Below, in pieces: positions 44,918 through 59,691 of a DNA stretch of 64,000 nt. The position numbers were made by a program, and so were the translations under genes. The notes under the pieces are model-generated. The model was not told the origin of the DNA. It saw nothing but the letters and a program-made list of their open reading frames with translations, and did no database searches. Within the stretch, counting starts at the first letter, position 1. The number at the start of each line of letters is the position of its first letter. Source of the DNA: Klebsiella quasipneumoniae subsp. quasipneumoniae (GTDB taxonomy: Bacteria; Pseudomonadota; Gammaproteobacteria; Enterobacterales; Enterobacteriaceae); NCBI RefSeq assembly GCF_020525925.1, contig NZ_CP084876.1, positions 310,001-374,000 on the forward strand, in the 5' to 3' direction.

Positions 44918-46257
44918 TGAGTACTTTAACGCTTGTTTTAACAGCAGTCGGCTCGGTATTGCTACTGCTGTTTTTAGTCATGAAGGCGCGGATGCACGCC
45001 TTCGTGGCTTTGATGGTGGTTTCTATTGGCGCAGGTCTCTTCTCCGGCATGCCGCTGGATAAAATCGCGGCGACGATGGAGAAGGGGATGGGCGGTACGC
45101 TGGGCTTCCTGGCGATCGTCGTCGCGCTGGGCGCGATGTTCGGGAAGATCCTGCATGAAACGGGGGCGGTCGATCAGATTGCCGTCAAGATGCTCAAATC
45201 CTTCGGCCACAATCGCGCGCACTATGCGATTGGTCTCGCCGGCCTCATCTGCGCGCTGCCGCTGTTTTTCGAAGTGGCGATCGTGCTACTGATCAGCGTC
45301 GCCTTCTCGATGGCGCGCCATACCGGCACTAACCTCGTGAAGCTGGTGATCCCGCTGTTTGCCGGGGTGGCCGCCGCCGCGGCGTTCCTGCTGCCGGGAC
45401 CGGCGCCGATGCTGCTGGCGTCGCAAATGCACGCCGACTTTGGCTGGATGATCCTGATTGGCCTGTGCGCGGCAATTCCGGGAATGATTATCGCCGGGCC
45501 GCTGTGGGGCAACTTCATCAGCCGCTACGTTGAGCTGCATATTCCTGACGACGTGACGGAGCCGCATCTCGGCGAAGGCAAAATGCCCTCCTTCGGCTTC
45601 AGCCTGTCGCTGATCCTGCTGCCGCTGGTGCTGGTAGGCCTGAAAACCATCGCCGCGCGCTTTGTGCCGGTGGGGTCGACCGCTTACGAATGGTTTGAAT
45701 TTATCGGTCACCCATTCACCGCGATCCTGGTAGCCTGCCTGGTGGCGATCTACGGCCTGGCGGTACGTCAGGGGATGGCGAAAGACCGGGTGATGGAGAT
45801 CTGCGGTCATGCGCTGCAGCCGGCGGGCATTATCCTGCTGGTGATCGGGGCAGGCGGCGTCTTCAAGCAGGTGCTGGTTGACTCCGGCGTCGGCCCGGCG
45901 CTGGGTGAAGCGCTGACCGGCATGGGGCTGCCGATCGCCATTACCTGCTTCGTGCTGGCGGCGGCGGTGCGTATCATCCAGGGTTCCGCCACCGTGGCGT
46001 GCCTGACGGCGGTCGGCTTGGTGATGCCGGTGATTGAGCAGCTGAACTACAGCGGCGCGCAGATGGCGGCATTGTCTATCTGTATCGCCGGCGGCTCGAT
46101 TGTCGTGAGCCATGTGAACGACGCCGGCTTCTGGCTGTTCGGTAAATTTACCGGCGCCACCGAAGCCCAGACGCTGAAAACCTGGACGATGATGGAAACC
46201 ATCCTCGGCACCACCGGGGCGATTGTCGGCATGATCGCCTTCCAGCTGCTGAGCTAA
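44917..46257 (+). CDS. gntU: Low-affinity gluconate transporter GntU
   Basis: A 446-residue Gnt-family (GntP type) permease with about twelve to fourteen membrane segments. Blocks such as KILHETGAVDQIA, LPLFFEVAIVLL and SIVVSHVNDAGFW are typical. It brings gluconate in for GntK. It starts with GTG overlapping the gntK TAG, so the pair are coupled, and is followed by hairpins. Confidence 0.97.
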   Translation: MSTLTLVLTAVGSVLLLLFLVMKARMHAFVALMVVSIGAGLFSGMPLDKIAATMEKGMGGTLGFLAIVVALGAMFGKILHETGAVDQIAVKMLKSFGHNRAHYAIGLAGLICALPLFFEVAIVLLISVAFSMARHTGTNLVKLVIPLFAGVAAAAAFLLPGPAPMLLASQMHADFGWMILIGLCAAIPGMIIAGPLWGNFISRYVELHIPDDVTEPHLGEGKMPSFGFSLSLILLPLVLVGLKTIAARFVPVGSTAYEWFEFIGHPFTAILVACLVAIYGLAVRQGMAKDRVMEICGHALQPAGIILLVIGAGGVFKQVLVDSGVGPALGEALTGMGLPIAITCFVLAAAVRIIQGSATVACLTAVGLVMPVIEQLNYSGAQMAALSICIAGGSIVVSHVNDAGFWLFGKFTGATEAQTLKTWTMMETILGTTGAIVGMIAFQLLS

Positions 46258-46266
46258 GTCTGTTCG

Positions 46267-46320
46267 CCACCCGCTTGCGGGTGGCCAAAAGCCAGGGTAA
46301 CGCCGTTTACCCTGGCTTTC
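46267..46320 (+). terminator. Double hairpin after gntU
   Basis: Stem 1 pairs CCACCCGC (46267) with GCGGGTGG (46277); stem 2 pairs AAAGCCAGGGTAA (46288) with TTACCCTGGCTTT (46307). The second is a strong terminator-like stem with a short T tail. Confidence 0.75.
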
Positions 46321-46718
46321 CGGCGATAAGCCGCGCTTTTTCCCTCTTTTCTCTTCCCGCTCCTCGCCCTTATTAGCGCTACGACGATGCTCGTATCCTT
46401 CGGCAAGCCTTGCTGCACCTGGGTTTGTTGCCTCTTTTTGGCAAGGGGAAAATCAGCGGATTTCGCGCTTAATCCATAATCAGGATCAATAAAATCGCGA
46501 CGGAAAATGTTCCATTCCCTGGGTGATTTCCCCGATAATCATTGCGCTTTGACGACGACCAGCGACGGTGGACAATGTGCAGGATAAGTTGCTTTTCTGA
46601 TTGTTCAGCAATCATTGATTAATTTCACTTGCGACTTTAGCTGCATTTTGTAAGGTGAGGGATAATCCAGTTGGAAACTGGTCAGGCACAAACAGCACAC
46701 ACCTCGCAGGAATACGTT
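46321..46718. other. Gene-free region between gntU and asd
   Basis: About 400 bp with no plausible gene. It must hold the asd promoter. In E. coli K-12 yhgN (a MarC-family membrane protein gene) lies between gntU and asd; no trace of it was seen in any frame here. Confidence 0.6.
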
Positions 46719-47825
46719 ATGAAAAATGTTGGTTTTATCGGCTGGCGCGGAATGGTCGGCTCTGTTCTCATGCAACGCATGGTTGAAGAGCGCGATTTCG
46801 ACGCCATTCGCCCGGTGTTCTTCTCTACCTCCCAGCTGGGACAGCCAGCGCCGTCTTTCGGCGGTAGCACCGGTGGCACGCTCCAGGATGCGTTCGATCT
46901 GGACGCGCTGAAGGCACTGGACATTATTGTCACGTGCCAGGGCGGCGATTACACCAACGAGATTTACCCGAAGCTGCGCGAAAGCGGCTGGCAGGGTTAC
47001 TGGATTGACGCTGCCTCTTCGCTGCGCATGAAGGACGATGCGATCATTATCCTCGACCCGGTTAACCAGGACGTGATCACCGCCGGCCTGAACAACGGCG
47101 TAAAAACCTTTGTCGGCGGCAACTGTACCGTCAGCCTGATGCTGATGTCCCTCGGCGGCCTGTTTGCCCAGGATCTGGTGGAGTGGGTCAGCGTGGCGAC
47201 ATACCAGGCGGCTTCCGGCGGCGGCGCGCGTCATATGCGCGAACTGCTGAGCCAGATGGGCCAGCTGCACAACCACGTCGCGGCAGAGCTGGCGGACCCG
47301 GCTTCCGCCATTCTGGATATCGAGCGCAAAGTGACGTCGCTGACCCGCAGCGGCGAGCTGCCGGTGGATAACTTCGGCGTACCGCTGGCGGGCAGCCTGA
47401 TCCCGTGGATCGACAAACAGCTGGATAACGGCCAGAGCCGCGAAGAGTGGAAAGGCCAGGCGGAGACCAACAAGATCCTCGCCACCTCGTCCGTTATCCC
47501 GGTAGACGGCCTGTGCGTCCGCGTTGGCGCGCTGCGCTGCCACAGCCAGGCGTTCACCATTAAGCTGAAAAAAGATGTCTCTATCCCGACCGTTGAGGAG
47601 CTGCTGGCCGCGCACAACCCGTGGGCCAAAGTGGTACCGAACGATCGCGACATTACCATGCGCGAGCTGACCCCAGCCGCGGTGACTGGCACCCTGACCA
47701 CCCCGGTAGGTCGCCTGCGTAAACTGAATATGGGGCCGGAGTATCTGTCGGCCTTTACCGTTGGCGACCAGCTGCTGTGGGGCGCCGCGGAGCCGCTGCG
47801 CCGGATGCTTCGCCAGCTGGCGTAA
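46719..47825 (+). CDS. asd: Aspartate-semialdehyde dehydrogenase Asd
   Basis: A 368-residue enzyme. NADP-binding [17 protein letters not shown] at the N-terminus, active-site cysteine Cys136 in GGNCTVSLM, and the substrate block [12 protein letters not shown] (near 183). It makes aspartate semialdehyde for lysine, diaminopimelate, methionine and threonine synthesis, so it is essential for cell-wall synthesis in most media. The ATG at 46719 matches E. coli. A strong terminator follows. Confidence 0.97.
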   Translation: MKNVGFIGWRGMVGSVLMQRMVEERDFDAIRPVFFSTSQLGQPAPSFGGSTGGTLQDAFDLDALKALDIIVTCQGGDYTNEIYPKLRESGWQGYWIDAASSLRMKDDAIIILDPVNQDVITAGLNNGVKTFVGGNCTVSLMLMSLGGLFAQDLVEWVSVATYQAASGGGARHMRELLSQMGQLHNHVAAELADPASAILDIERKVTSLTRSGELPVDNFGVPLAGSLIPWIDKQLDNGQSREEWKGQAETNKILATSSVIPVDGLCVRVGALRCHSQAFTIKLKKDVSIPTVEELLAAHNPWAKVVPNDRDITMRELTPAAVTGTLTTPVGRLRKLNMGPEYLSAFTVGDQLLWGAAEPLRRMLRQLA

Positions 47826-47840
47826 GCGCAGGATAAACAG

Positions 47841-47870
47841 AAAGGGGGTCTTCGAGCCCCCTTTTTTTTT
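47841..47870 (+). terminator. Rho-independent terminator of asd
   Basis: AAAGGGGG (47841-47848) pairs with CCCCCTTT (47857-47864), loop of eight, within a run of nine T. Confidence 0.93.
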
Positions 47871-48063
47871 GCGTAATACAAGGAGTAAACGCGGATGTTA
47901 GATTTTTCCCCACGGAGGTAACTCAGCCTTGGCTATGCTTTAAGTAAGGAATTCCTTACCTGAAGGTGGGACGGAGCAGAAGGATGCAGAAGGCGCTGCG
48001 CCGTTCAGGTCAAAAAAAGTCGCCAGTTACAGGAATGAGCGACACTTACAACAGGATGAAAGC

Positions 48064-50250
48064 ATGTCTAATCATATCGATAGAGACGTGATTAATGCGC
48101 TAATCGCCGGTCATTTCGCGGACCCTTTTTCCGTGCTCGGCATGCACCGTACCGACGCCGGGCTGGAAGTGCGCGCATTATTACCCGATGCCACCGATGT
48201 GTGGGTTATTGAACCGAAAACCGGACGCAAAGTCGGCAAGCTCGAATGCCTCGACTCGCGTGGTTTCTTCAGCGGCGTTCTGCCGCGGCGTAAAAACGCC
48301 TTTCGCTATCAGCTGGCCGTCACCTGGCACGGGCAGCAGAATCTGATTGATGACCCTTATCGCTTTGGTCCGCTGCTGCAGGATCTTGACGTCTGGCTGC
48401 TGTCGGAAGGGACCCACCTGCGCCCTTACGAAACGCTGGGCGCGCACGCCGCCACCATGGACGGCGTCACCGGCACCCGTTTCTCGGTATGGGCGCCGAA
48501 CGCCCGTCGCGTCTCAGTGGTGGGGCAGTTTAACTACTGGGACGGCCGGCGCCACCCGATGCGATTCCGCAAAGAGTCCGGCATCTGGGAACTGTTCGTC
48601 CCCGGCGCGCACAATGGCCAGCTGTATAAATTCGAGCTGATTGACGCCCACGGCCATCTGCGGGTCAAAGCCGACCCTTACGCCTTTGAATCGCAAATGC
48701 GTCCGGAAAGCGCCTCGCTTATCTGCGACCTGCCGCCTAAAGTCGAACAGCCGGCGGACCGCAAAGCGGCGAACCAGTTCGATGCCCCTGTCTCTATCTA
48801 TGAAGTGCATCTTGGCTCATGGCGTCGCCATACCGACAATAATTTCTGGCTGAGCTACCGCGAGCTGGCCGACCAGCTGGTGCCCTACGCAAAATGGATG
48901 GGCTTCACCCATCTCGAGCTGCTGCCGGTTAACGAGCACCCGTTCGACGGCAGCTGGGGCTATCAACCCACCGGCCTCTATGCGCCGACCCGCCGATTCG
49001 GCACCCGCGATGATTTCCGTTACTTTATCAACGCCGCGCACGCCGCCGGGCTAAACGTCATTCTGGACTGGGTGCCTGGCCACTTCCCGGCGGATGATTT
49101 TGCCCTTGCCTCTTTCGATGGCACCGCGCTGTATGAGCACAGCGATCCGCGCGAGGGGTATCACCAGGACTGGAATACCCTGATCTACAACTACGGACGC
49201 CGCGAAGTCAGCAACTTCCTGGTGGGAAATGCGCTGTACTGGATCGAACGCTTCGGCATCGATGCTCTGCGCGTCGACGCGGTGGCCTCGATGATCTATC
49301 GCGACTATAGCCGCAAGGCGGGGGAGTGGATCCCCAATGAATACGGCGGCCGGGAAAATCTGGAAGCCATTGAGTTTCTGCGCAACACCAACCGCATCCT
49401 TGGCGAACAGACGCCGGGCGCGGTCACCATGGCGGAAGAGTCCACCGATTTCGCCGGGGTAACCCGTCCGCCAGCCGGCGGCGGCCTCGGTTTCTGGTTC
49501 AAATGGAACCTCGGCTGGATGCACGACACCCTGGATTACATGAAACTCGATCCGGTGCACCGCCGCTTCCATCACGACAAAATGACCTTCGGCATGCTCT
49601 ACAACTACACCGAGAACTTTGTGCTGCCGCTCTCCCACGATGAAGTGGTGCACGGCAAAAAATCGATTCTCGACCGCATGCCGGGGGACGCCTGGCAGAA
49701 GTTCGCCAACCTGCGCGCCTACTACGGCTGGCTGTTCGCCTTCCCGGGGAAAAAGCTGCTGTTTATGGGCAATGAGTTCGCCCAGGGCCGCGAGTGGAAC
49801 CACGACGGCAGCCTCGACTGGCATCTGCTGGAGGGCGGCGACAACTGGCACCACGGCGTCCAGCGGCTGGTGCGCGACCTGAACCATACCTATCGCCACC
49901 ATAAGGCGCTGCACGAGCTGGACTTTGACCCGTACGGCTTCGAATGGCTGGTGGTGGACGACCACGAGCGCTCAGTGTTTGTCTTTGTGCGCCGCGACCG
50001 GGCGGGGAACGAGATTATCGTCGCCAGCAACTTCACGCCGGTGCCGCGCCACGACTACCGCTTCGGCATCAACCAGCCGGGCCGCTGGCGCGAGGCGTTG
50101 AATACCGACTCAATGCACTATCACGGCAGCAACCAGGGCAACGGCGGGGTGGTGGAAAGCGATGCCATCCCCAGCCACGGTCGCGAACATTCGCTGTCCC
50201 TGACCTTGCCGCCGCTGGCGACGATCTGGCTGGTCCGGGAGGCGCAATGA
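48064..50250 (+). CDS. glgB: 1,4-alpha-glucan branching enzyme GlgB
   Basis: A 728-residue GH13 enzyme: two N-terminal carbohydrate-binding modules (second from about residue 130, [20 protein letters not shown]), catalytic barrel with [20 protein letters not shown] (nucleophile Asp), MAEESTDF (acid Glu) and [11 protein letters not shown], and a C-terminal beta domain. It forms alpha-1,6 branches in glycogen. First gene of glgBXCAP; overlaps glgX as ATGA. Confidence 0.98.
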   Translation: MSNHIDRDVINALIAGHFADPFSVLGMHRTDAGLEVRALLPDATDVWVIEPKTGRKVGKLECLDSRGFFSGVLPRRKNAFRYQLAVTWHGQQNLIDDPYRFGPLLQDLDVWLLSEGTHLRPYETLGAHAATMDGVTGTRFSVWAPNARRVSVVGQFNYWDGRRHPMRFRKESGIWELFVPGAHNGQLYKFELIDAHGHLRVKADPYAFESQMRPESASLICDLPPKVEQPADRKAANQFDAPVSIYEVHLGSWRRHTDNNFWLSYRELADQLVPYAKWMGFTHLELLPVNEHPFDGSWGYQPTGLYAPTRRFGTRDDFRYFINAAHAAGLNVILDWVPGHFPADDFALASFDGTALYEHSDPREGYHQDWNTLIYNYGRREVSNFLVGNALYWIERFGIDALRVDAVASMIYRDYSRKAGEWIPNEYGGRENLEAIEFLRNTNRILGEQTPGAVTMAEESTDFAGVTRPPAGGGLGFWFKWNLGWMHDTLDYMKLDPVHRRFHHDKMTFGMLYNYTENFVLPLSHDEVVHGKKSILDRMPGDAWQKFANLRAYYGWLFAFPGKKLLFMGNEFAQGREWNHDGSLDWHLLEGGDNWHHGVQRLVRDLNHTYRHHKALHELDFDPYGFEWLVVDDHERSVFVFVRRDRAGNEIIVASNFTPVPRHDYRFGINQPGRWREALNTDSMHYHGSNQGNGGVVESDAIPSHGREHSLSLTLPPLATIWLVREAQ

Positions 50251-52223
50251 CCAACCTCGCGGCAGGCAAGCCTGCGCCGTTGGGCGCCAGCTATGACGGC
50301 AAGGGGGTGAACTTCGCCCTCTTCTCCGCCCACGCGGAGCGGGTGGAGCTGTGCGTGTTCGACGAGCAGGGCAACGAGCAACGCTTCGATCTCCCGGCGC
50401 GCAGCGGCGACATCTGGCACGGCTGGCTGGCTGCCGTCGGGCCGGGCCTGCGCTACGGCTACCGGGTGCATGGCCCCTGGGATCCGGCGCAGGGACACCG
50501 CTTTAACCCGGCCAAGCTGCTGCTCGATCCCTGCGCTCACCGGGTTGAGGGCGATCTGCCGGACGACGAGCGCCTGCACGGCGGAATGTGGCAGCCGGAT
50601 CATCGCGATAGCGCCGCGATAGCGCCAAAATCGCAGGTAGTGGATCTGCGTTACGACTGGCTGGGCGATAAACCGCCGCGTACCCCGTGGGGGGAAACGG
50701 TGCTTTATGAAGCGCACGTGAAAGGGCTCACCCTGCTTAATCCGCAGCTGCCGGAAGCCATCCGCGGAACGTATAAGGCGCTGGGCCACCCGGTGATGAT
50801 CGCTTACTTCAAATCGCTGGGCATCAGCGCCCTTGAACTGTTGCCGGTGGCGCAGTTCGCCAGCGAGCCGCGACTGCAGCGGATGGGGTTGAGCAACTAC
50901 TGGGGCTACAACCCGCTGGCCTGGTTCGCGCTGGATCCGCGCTATGCCAGCGACCCGACGCGCGCCCTGGATGAGTTTCGCGATGCGGTTAAGGCGCTGC
51001 ACGCCGCCGGTATCGAGGTGATTCTGGATATCGTGCTCAACCATAGCGCGGAAATCGATCTTGAAGGTCCCACCGTCTCCCTGCGCGGAATCGACAACCG
51101 TAGCTATTATTGGGTAAGGGAAGATGGCGATTATCACAACTGGACCGGGTGCGGGAATACGCTCAATCTCAGCCACCCGGGGGTAGTGGAACTGGCGCGC
51201 CAGTGTTTGCGCTTCTGGGTGGATGAGTGCCATGTCGACGGTTTTCGCTTCGATCTCGCCTCAGTGATGGGGCGGACGCCGGAATTCCGCCAGGATGCGC
51301 CGCTGTTCGAGGCTATCCGCCACGACAGCGTGCTGTCGCAGGTGAAACTGATCGCCGAACCCTGGGATATCGGCCCGGGGGGCTACCAGGTGGGCAATTT
51401 TCCCCCGCTGTTCGCCGAGTGGAACGACCATTTTCGCGATAGCGCCCGCCGCTTCTGGCTGCAGCAAAACGTCTCCCTGGGGGATTTCGCGCAACGCTTC
51501 GCGGCCTCCAGCGATCTCTTTGCCCGTGATGGCAAGCCGCCATCGGCGACGGTCAATCTGGTGACGGCCCACGATGGCTTCACGCTGCGCGACTGCGTTT
51601 GTTTCAATCAGAAACACAATGAGGCGAACGGGGAGGAGAATCGCGATGGGACTAACAATAACTACAGCAACAATCATGGTATAGAAGGATTAGAAGCTAA
51701 TTTTGCGGTGATTGAACGGCGACGCGCCAGCGTGCATGCGCTGCTGACGACGCTGCTGCTGGCTCAGGGGACGCCGATGCTGTTGGCGGGCGATGAGCAG
51801 GGCCACAGCCAGCACGGCAACAATAATGCCTACTGTCAGGACAACGCCCTGACCTGGCTCGACTGGCGCCAGGCGAACCCGGGATTAACCGCCTTTACCG
51901 CGGCGCTGATCCACCTGCGCCGGCGCATTCCGGCGCTCACCCGCAACCGCTGGTGGCAGGAGGGGGATGGCAGCGTCCGCTGGCTTAATCGCCATGCCCA
52001 GCCGCTGACTGCCGGGGAGTGGCAGCAGGGGGCAGCGTGTATGCAGATCCAGTTGTCGGATCGCTGGCTGCTCACGCTGAACGCCACCGCAGAGGTGGTC
52101 GATATGGTTTTACCCGAGGGGGAATGGCGCGCCGTTCCTCCATTCGCCGGAGAGGATAATCCGGTCATCATGGCTGTCTGGCATGGGCCCGCGCACGGAG
52201 TGTGCGTATTTCAAAGGTCGTAA
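50247..52223 (+). CDS. glgX: Glycogen debranching enzyme GlgX
   Basis: A 658-residue GH13 isoamylase-type enzyme with [13 protein letters not shown] (nucleophile Asp), LIAEPWDI (acid Glu) and [11 protein letters not shown]. It removes the short branches left by glycogen phosphorylase. The ATG at 50247 overlaps the glgB stop; longer in-frame extensions lie within glgB and are shadows. An 80-bp gap precedes glgC. Confidence 0.97.
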   Translation: MTNLAAGKPAPLGASYDGKGVNFALFSAHAERVELCVFDEQGNEQRFDLPARSGDIWHGWLAAVGPGLRYGYRVHGPWDPAQGHRFNPAKLLLDPCAHRVEGDLPDDERLHGGMWQPDHRDSAAIAPKSQVVDLRYDWLGDKPPRTPWGETVLYEAHVKGLTLLNPQLPEAIRGTYKALGHPVMIAYFKSLGISALELLPVAQFASEPRLQRMGLSNYWGYNPLAWFALDPRYASDPTRALDEFRDAVKALHAAGIEVILDIVLNHSAEIDLEGPTVSLRGIDNRSYYWVREDGDYHNWTGCGNTLNLSHPGVVELARQCLRFWVDECHVDGFRFDLASVMGRTPEFRQDAPLFEAIRHDSVLSQVKLIAEPWDIGPGGYQVGNFPPLFAEWNDHFRDSARRFWLQQNVSLGDFAQRFAASSDLFARDGKPPSATVNLVTAHDGFTLRDCVCFNQKHNEANGEENRDGTNNNYSNNHGIEGLEANFAVIERRRASVHALLTTLLLAQGTPMLLAGDEQGHSQHGNNNAYCQDNALTWLDWRQANPGLTAFTAALIHLRRRIPALTRNRWWQEGDGSVRWLNRHAQPLTAGEWQQGAACMQIQLSDRWLLTLNATAEVVDMVLPEGEWRAVPPFAGEDNPVIMAVWHGPAHGVCVFQRS

Positions 52224-52303
52224 GCCCTGAAGCTTCCGGTTGAACCCGTGGCGGCGGCGCGGCGGGATGAGCAGGAAAGCGGGGGTGTAAAAAGGAGTTA
52301 ATC

Positions 52304-53598
52304 ATGGTTAGGCTTGAAAAAAACGATCCGCTGATGCTGGCGCGTCAATTACCTATCAAATCCGTGGCGTTGATCCTCGCGGGCGGCCGTGGCACCCGGC
52401 TTAAGGATCTCACCATTAAGCGTGCGAAACCTGCTGTTCACTTCGGCGGCAAGTTCCGTATTATCGATTTCGCATTATCTAACTGCATTAACTCAGGGAT
52501 CCGCCGCATCGGCGTTATTACCCAGTATCAGTCGCATACGCTGGTGCAGCACATCCAGCGCGGCTGGTCGTTCTTCAGCGAAGAGATGAACGAGTTTGTC
52601 GATCTGCTGCCGGCCCAACAGCGCGTACACGGCGAAAACTGGTATCGCGGCACGGCGGACGCGGTGACGCAGAACCTGGACATCATCAGCCGCTACAAGG
52701 CCGAGTACGTGGTGATCCTCGCGGGCGACCATATTTATAAGCAGGACTACTCGCGCATGCTGATCGACCATGTCGAAAAAGGGGCGCGTTGCACCGTGGC
52801 CTGCATGCCGGTGCCCATTGAAGAGGCATCCGCCTTCGGCGTCATGGCGGTCGACGAAAACGAAAAAATCATTGAGTTTGTCGAGAAACCCGCCAACCCG
52901 CCGGCGATGCCGACCGACCCGACCAAATCGCTGGCCAGCATGGGCATTTATGTCTTCGACGCCGCCTATCTTTATGAGCTGCTGGAAGAAGACGATCGCA
53001 ACGAGAACTCCAGCCATGATTTCGGCAAAGACATCATTCCGAAGATCACCGAAGCTGGCATGGCTTATGCACATCCTTTCCCGCTCTCCTGCGTGCAGTC
53101 CGACCCGAACGCCGAGCCGTACTGGCGCGACGTGGGGACGCTTGAGGCCTACTGGAAGGCCAACCTCGATCTGGCGTCAGTTACGCCGGAGCTGGATATG
53201 TACGACCAGAACTGGCCGATCCGTACCCATATGGAATCGCTGCCGCCGGCGAAGTTCGTGCAGGACCGTTCCGGAAGCCACGGCATGACCCTGAACTCGC
53301 TGGTCTCCGGGGGCTGCATTATCTCCGGGTCGGTGGTGGTGCAGTCGGTGCTGTTCCCGCGCGTGCGGGTGAACTCATTCTGTAACATTGATTCGGCAGT
53401 CTTGTTGCCAGATGTCTGGGTGGGGCGCTCATGCCGCCTGCGTCGCTGCGTGATTGACCGCGCCTGCGTCATCCCGGAAGGAATGGTGATTGGTGAGAAC
53501 GCGGAAGAGGATGCACGCCGCTTCTATCGCTCAGAGGAAGGTATCGTGCTGGTGACCCGCGACATGCTGCGGAAATTGGGGCACAAACAGGAGCGCTA

Positions 53599-53599
<1 letters not shown>
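52304..53599 (+). CDS. glgC: Glucose-1-phosphate adenylyltransferase GlgC
   Basis: A 431-residue ADP-glucose pyrophosphorylase. N-terminal nucleotidyltransferase fold with [15 protein letters not shown] and the fructose-1,6-bisphosphate-binding [13 protein letters not shown]-terminal left-handed beta-helix (from about 315). It makes ADP-glucose, the committed step of glycogen synthesis, controlled allosterically by fructose bisphosphate and AMP. The stop shares a base with the glgA ATG. Confidence 0.98.
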
Positions 53600-57497
<3,898 letters not shown>

Positions 57498-57513
57498 GCC
57501 AGTCAACGCAACA

Positions 57514-57545
57514 CAACGGGGCCATTTGGCCCCGTTGTTTTGTTA
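57514..57545 (+). terminator. Rho-independent terminator of the glg operon
   Basis: CAACGGGGCC (57514-57523) pairs with GGCCCCGTTG (57528-57537) around ATTT, followed by TTTTGTT. It could also stop convergent glpD transcripts. Confidence 0.9.
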
Positions 57546-57598
57546 TTGCGGTTGGATCCGGCCTCAGGCGTTTCCCCAGGCCCGCGCAGCCGGGCGCG

Positions 57599-59107
57599 TT
57601 AAGACGCTAACGACAGCTCAGACTTTCCCGCATGCTGCGCCAGCCATTCGCTGATGCGCGCCTGCTGCTCGCCATTCAGCCACATGCCCTGTTTGGTTCG
57701 ACGCCAGATGGCGTCATCCAGGCTGCGCACCCATTCATGCTCAACCAGATACTTCAGCTCGGCTTCATAAAACTCATGGCCGAAATCTTCCCCCAGATCG
57801 CTCAGGGCGCTGGCTTCCTTGAGGATCCACTCGCTGTTGCTCCCGTAGGTGCGGGCATAATGGCGGGCCAGTGATTCCCTGATGAACGGGAAGCGACGGC
57901 GCAGTTTTGCCGCGTAGTCGTCGCGGTCGCCGCCGATATCGCCGCCTGGGAGCACCGCGGTTTTGGTCCATGCCGGGCCGATCCCTTTGTAATAGGGGGT
58001 CAGTTTTTCCAGCGCATGCTCGGCCAGTTTGCGATAGGTGGTCAGCTTCCCGCCGAAGACGGAGAGCAGCGGCGCCTGGCCGTTCTCATCGTGAATATCC
58101 AGCGTGTAGTCGCGGGTGATCGCCTGCGGTGAATCCGACTCGTCGTCGCACAGCGGACGGACGCCGGAGTAGGTCCAGACGATATCGTCCCGGCTGAGGG
58201 TCTTTTTAAAGTGCGCGTTATAGACGTTCAGCAGGTAATTAATCTCTTTATCATCAATGGCCACCGCTTTCGGATCGCCCTTATACTCGACGTCCGTCGT
58301 GCCGATGATGGAGAACTCATCCATCCACGGGATAACAAACACAATACGTTTATCTTCGTTTTGCAGAATGTAGGCCTGCTTCTGGGTATGCACCCGCGGC
58401 ACCACGATGTGGCTGCCCTTGATCAGGCGGATACCGTAAGGCGAGCGGAGATGCATCCCTTCGTCGAAGAACTGTTTGACCCATGGACCGGTGGCATTGA
58501 CCAGACCGCGCGCCTTCCAGGTAAACTTCTCGCCGCTATCGATATCTTCCGCTTCCACCACCCACAGGCCGTTCTCCCGTTTTGCCGAGATGGCGCGAGT
58601 GCGGGTCCGCACCTCGCCGCCTTTGCGGACGACCATCTGCGCGTTGGCCAGCACCAGGCGGGCATCGTCGACCCAGCAGTCGGAATATTCGAAACCGCGC
58701 ACAATTTCCGGCTTAAGTACCGATTCTGCGCCAAAACGCAAGCCGGTGGATCCCGGCAGACTGGTGCGTTTGCCCAGATGATCGTACATAAACAAGCCGA
58801 TGCGGATCATCCATGCCGGACGCAGATGCGGGCGATGCGGGAGACGAAAGCGCATCGGGAAGGCGATATGCGGGGCCATTTTTAACAGCACTTCGCGTTC
58901 GGCCAGCGCTTCGCTGACCAGGCGGAACTCATAGTGTTCGAGGTAGCGTAGCCCGCCGTGGATCAGTTTGGAACTGGCGCTGGAGGTGGCGCAGGCGAGA
59001 TCGCGCGCTTCCAGCATCAGTACGGATAAACCACGCCCGGCGGCATCTGCCGCGATACCGGCACCGTTGATGCCTCCGCCTATCACAATCAGATCTTTGG
59101 TTTCCAC
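57599..59107 (-). CDS. glpD: Aerobic glycerol-3-phosphate dehydrogenase GlpD
   Basis: A 502-residue FAD-dependent membrane-bound dehydrogenase. The dinucleotide-binding IGGGINGAGIAADAAGRG is at residues 10-27, and SVFGGKLTTYRKLAEHALE near 345-365 is the conserved FAD/substrate block. It oxidises glycerol-3-phosphate to dihydroxyacetone phosphate and passes electrons to quinone. It is divergent from glpEGR, with GlpR operators just upstream. Confidence 0.98.
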   Translation of the reverse strand: METKDLIVIGGGINGAGIAADAAGRGLSVLMLEARDLACATSSASSKLIHGGLRYLEHYEFRLVSEALAEREVLLKMAPHIAFPMRFRLPHRPHLRPAWMIRIGLFMYDHLGKRTSLPGSTGLRFGAESVLKPEIVRGFEYSDCWVDDARLVLANAQMVVRKGGEVRTRTRAISAKRENGLWVVEAEDIDSGEKFTWKARGLVNATGPWVKQFFDEGMHLRSPYGIRLIKGSHIVVPRVHTQKQAYILQNEDKRIVFVIPWMDEFSIIGTTDVEYKGDPKAVAIDDKEINYLLNVYNAHFKKTLSRDDIVWTYSGVRPLCDDESDSPQAITRDYTLDIHDENGQAPLLSVFGGKLTTYRKLAEHALEKLTPYYKGIGPAWTKTAVLPGGDIGGDRDDYAAKLRRRFPFIRESLARHYARTYGSNSEWILKEASALSDLGEDFGHEFYEAELKYLVEHEWVRSLDDAIWRRTKQGMWLNGEQQARISEWLAQHAGKSELSLAS

Positions 59108-59121
59108 GTTCTTACCCTCTC

Positions 59122-59162
59122 ACACTTTCGTTTAAGCTCACAAATGCTCGATATCGCTCACT
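59122..59162 (-). promoter_or_regulatory. Tandem GlpR operators and -10 of glpD
   Basis: Two operator-like palindromes, 59122-59141 (ACTTTCGTTTAAGCTCAC core) and 59143-59162 (ATGCTCGATATCGCTCAC core), fit the GlpR consensus ATGTTCGWTAWCGAACAT with some mismatches. Their spacing is 21 bp, two helical turns. TATAGT on the minus strand (59165-59160) is a good -10 for glpD, so the operators cover the start of transcription. Confidence 0.75.
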
Positions 59163-59311
59163 ATAGCAAACAAACGCGCTTTTGGTAACATCAAAAAAAC
59201 ATTTTGGAGTGATGGGTGTAACATATTGGCGTTTCTTTACCGCCTGACGGTACACTACAGGGTAAAATTGGGCCGGCCACTGCCCGTCATGACGAGAAAG
59301 AGAAGAGAACC

Positions 59312-59641
59312 ATGGAACAGTTTGAATGTATCAACGTTGAAGAAGCGCACCAGAAACTGCATCAGCAGACGGCGGTTTTGGTCGATATCCGCGATCCGCA
59401 AAGCTATGCGATGGGCCATACGCCGGGCGCGTTTCATCTGACCAACGATACCCTGGGCGCGTTTATGCGTGACAACGACTTTGACACGGCGGTGATGGTG
59501 ATGTGCTATCACGGCAACAGCAGCAAGGGCGCCGCGCAGTATCTGCTGCAGCAGGGGTTTGATAAGGTCTACAGCGTTGACGGCGGGTTCGACGCCTGGC
59601 ATCGCCATTTCCCGGCGGAAGTGGCGCACGGGACGTTTTAA
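59312..59641 (+). CDS. glpE: Thiosulfate sulfurtransferase GlpE
   Basis: A 109-residue single-domain rhodanese with the active-site loop CYHGNS, catalytic Cys65. It transfers sulfur from thiosulfate to cyanide or thioredoxin in vitro; its cellular role is not settled. First gene of glpEGR. Confidence 0.97.
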   Translation: MEQFECINVEEAHQKLHQQTAVLVDIRDPQSYAMGHTPGAFHLTNDTLGAFMRDNDFDTAVMVMCYHGNSSKGAAQYLLQQGFDKVYSVDGGFDAWHRHFPAEVAHGTF

Positions 59642-59691
59642 CGACTGGCAGGTATACTATCTCCCTTTGTGTGGAATAAGCGATTCGCTGC

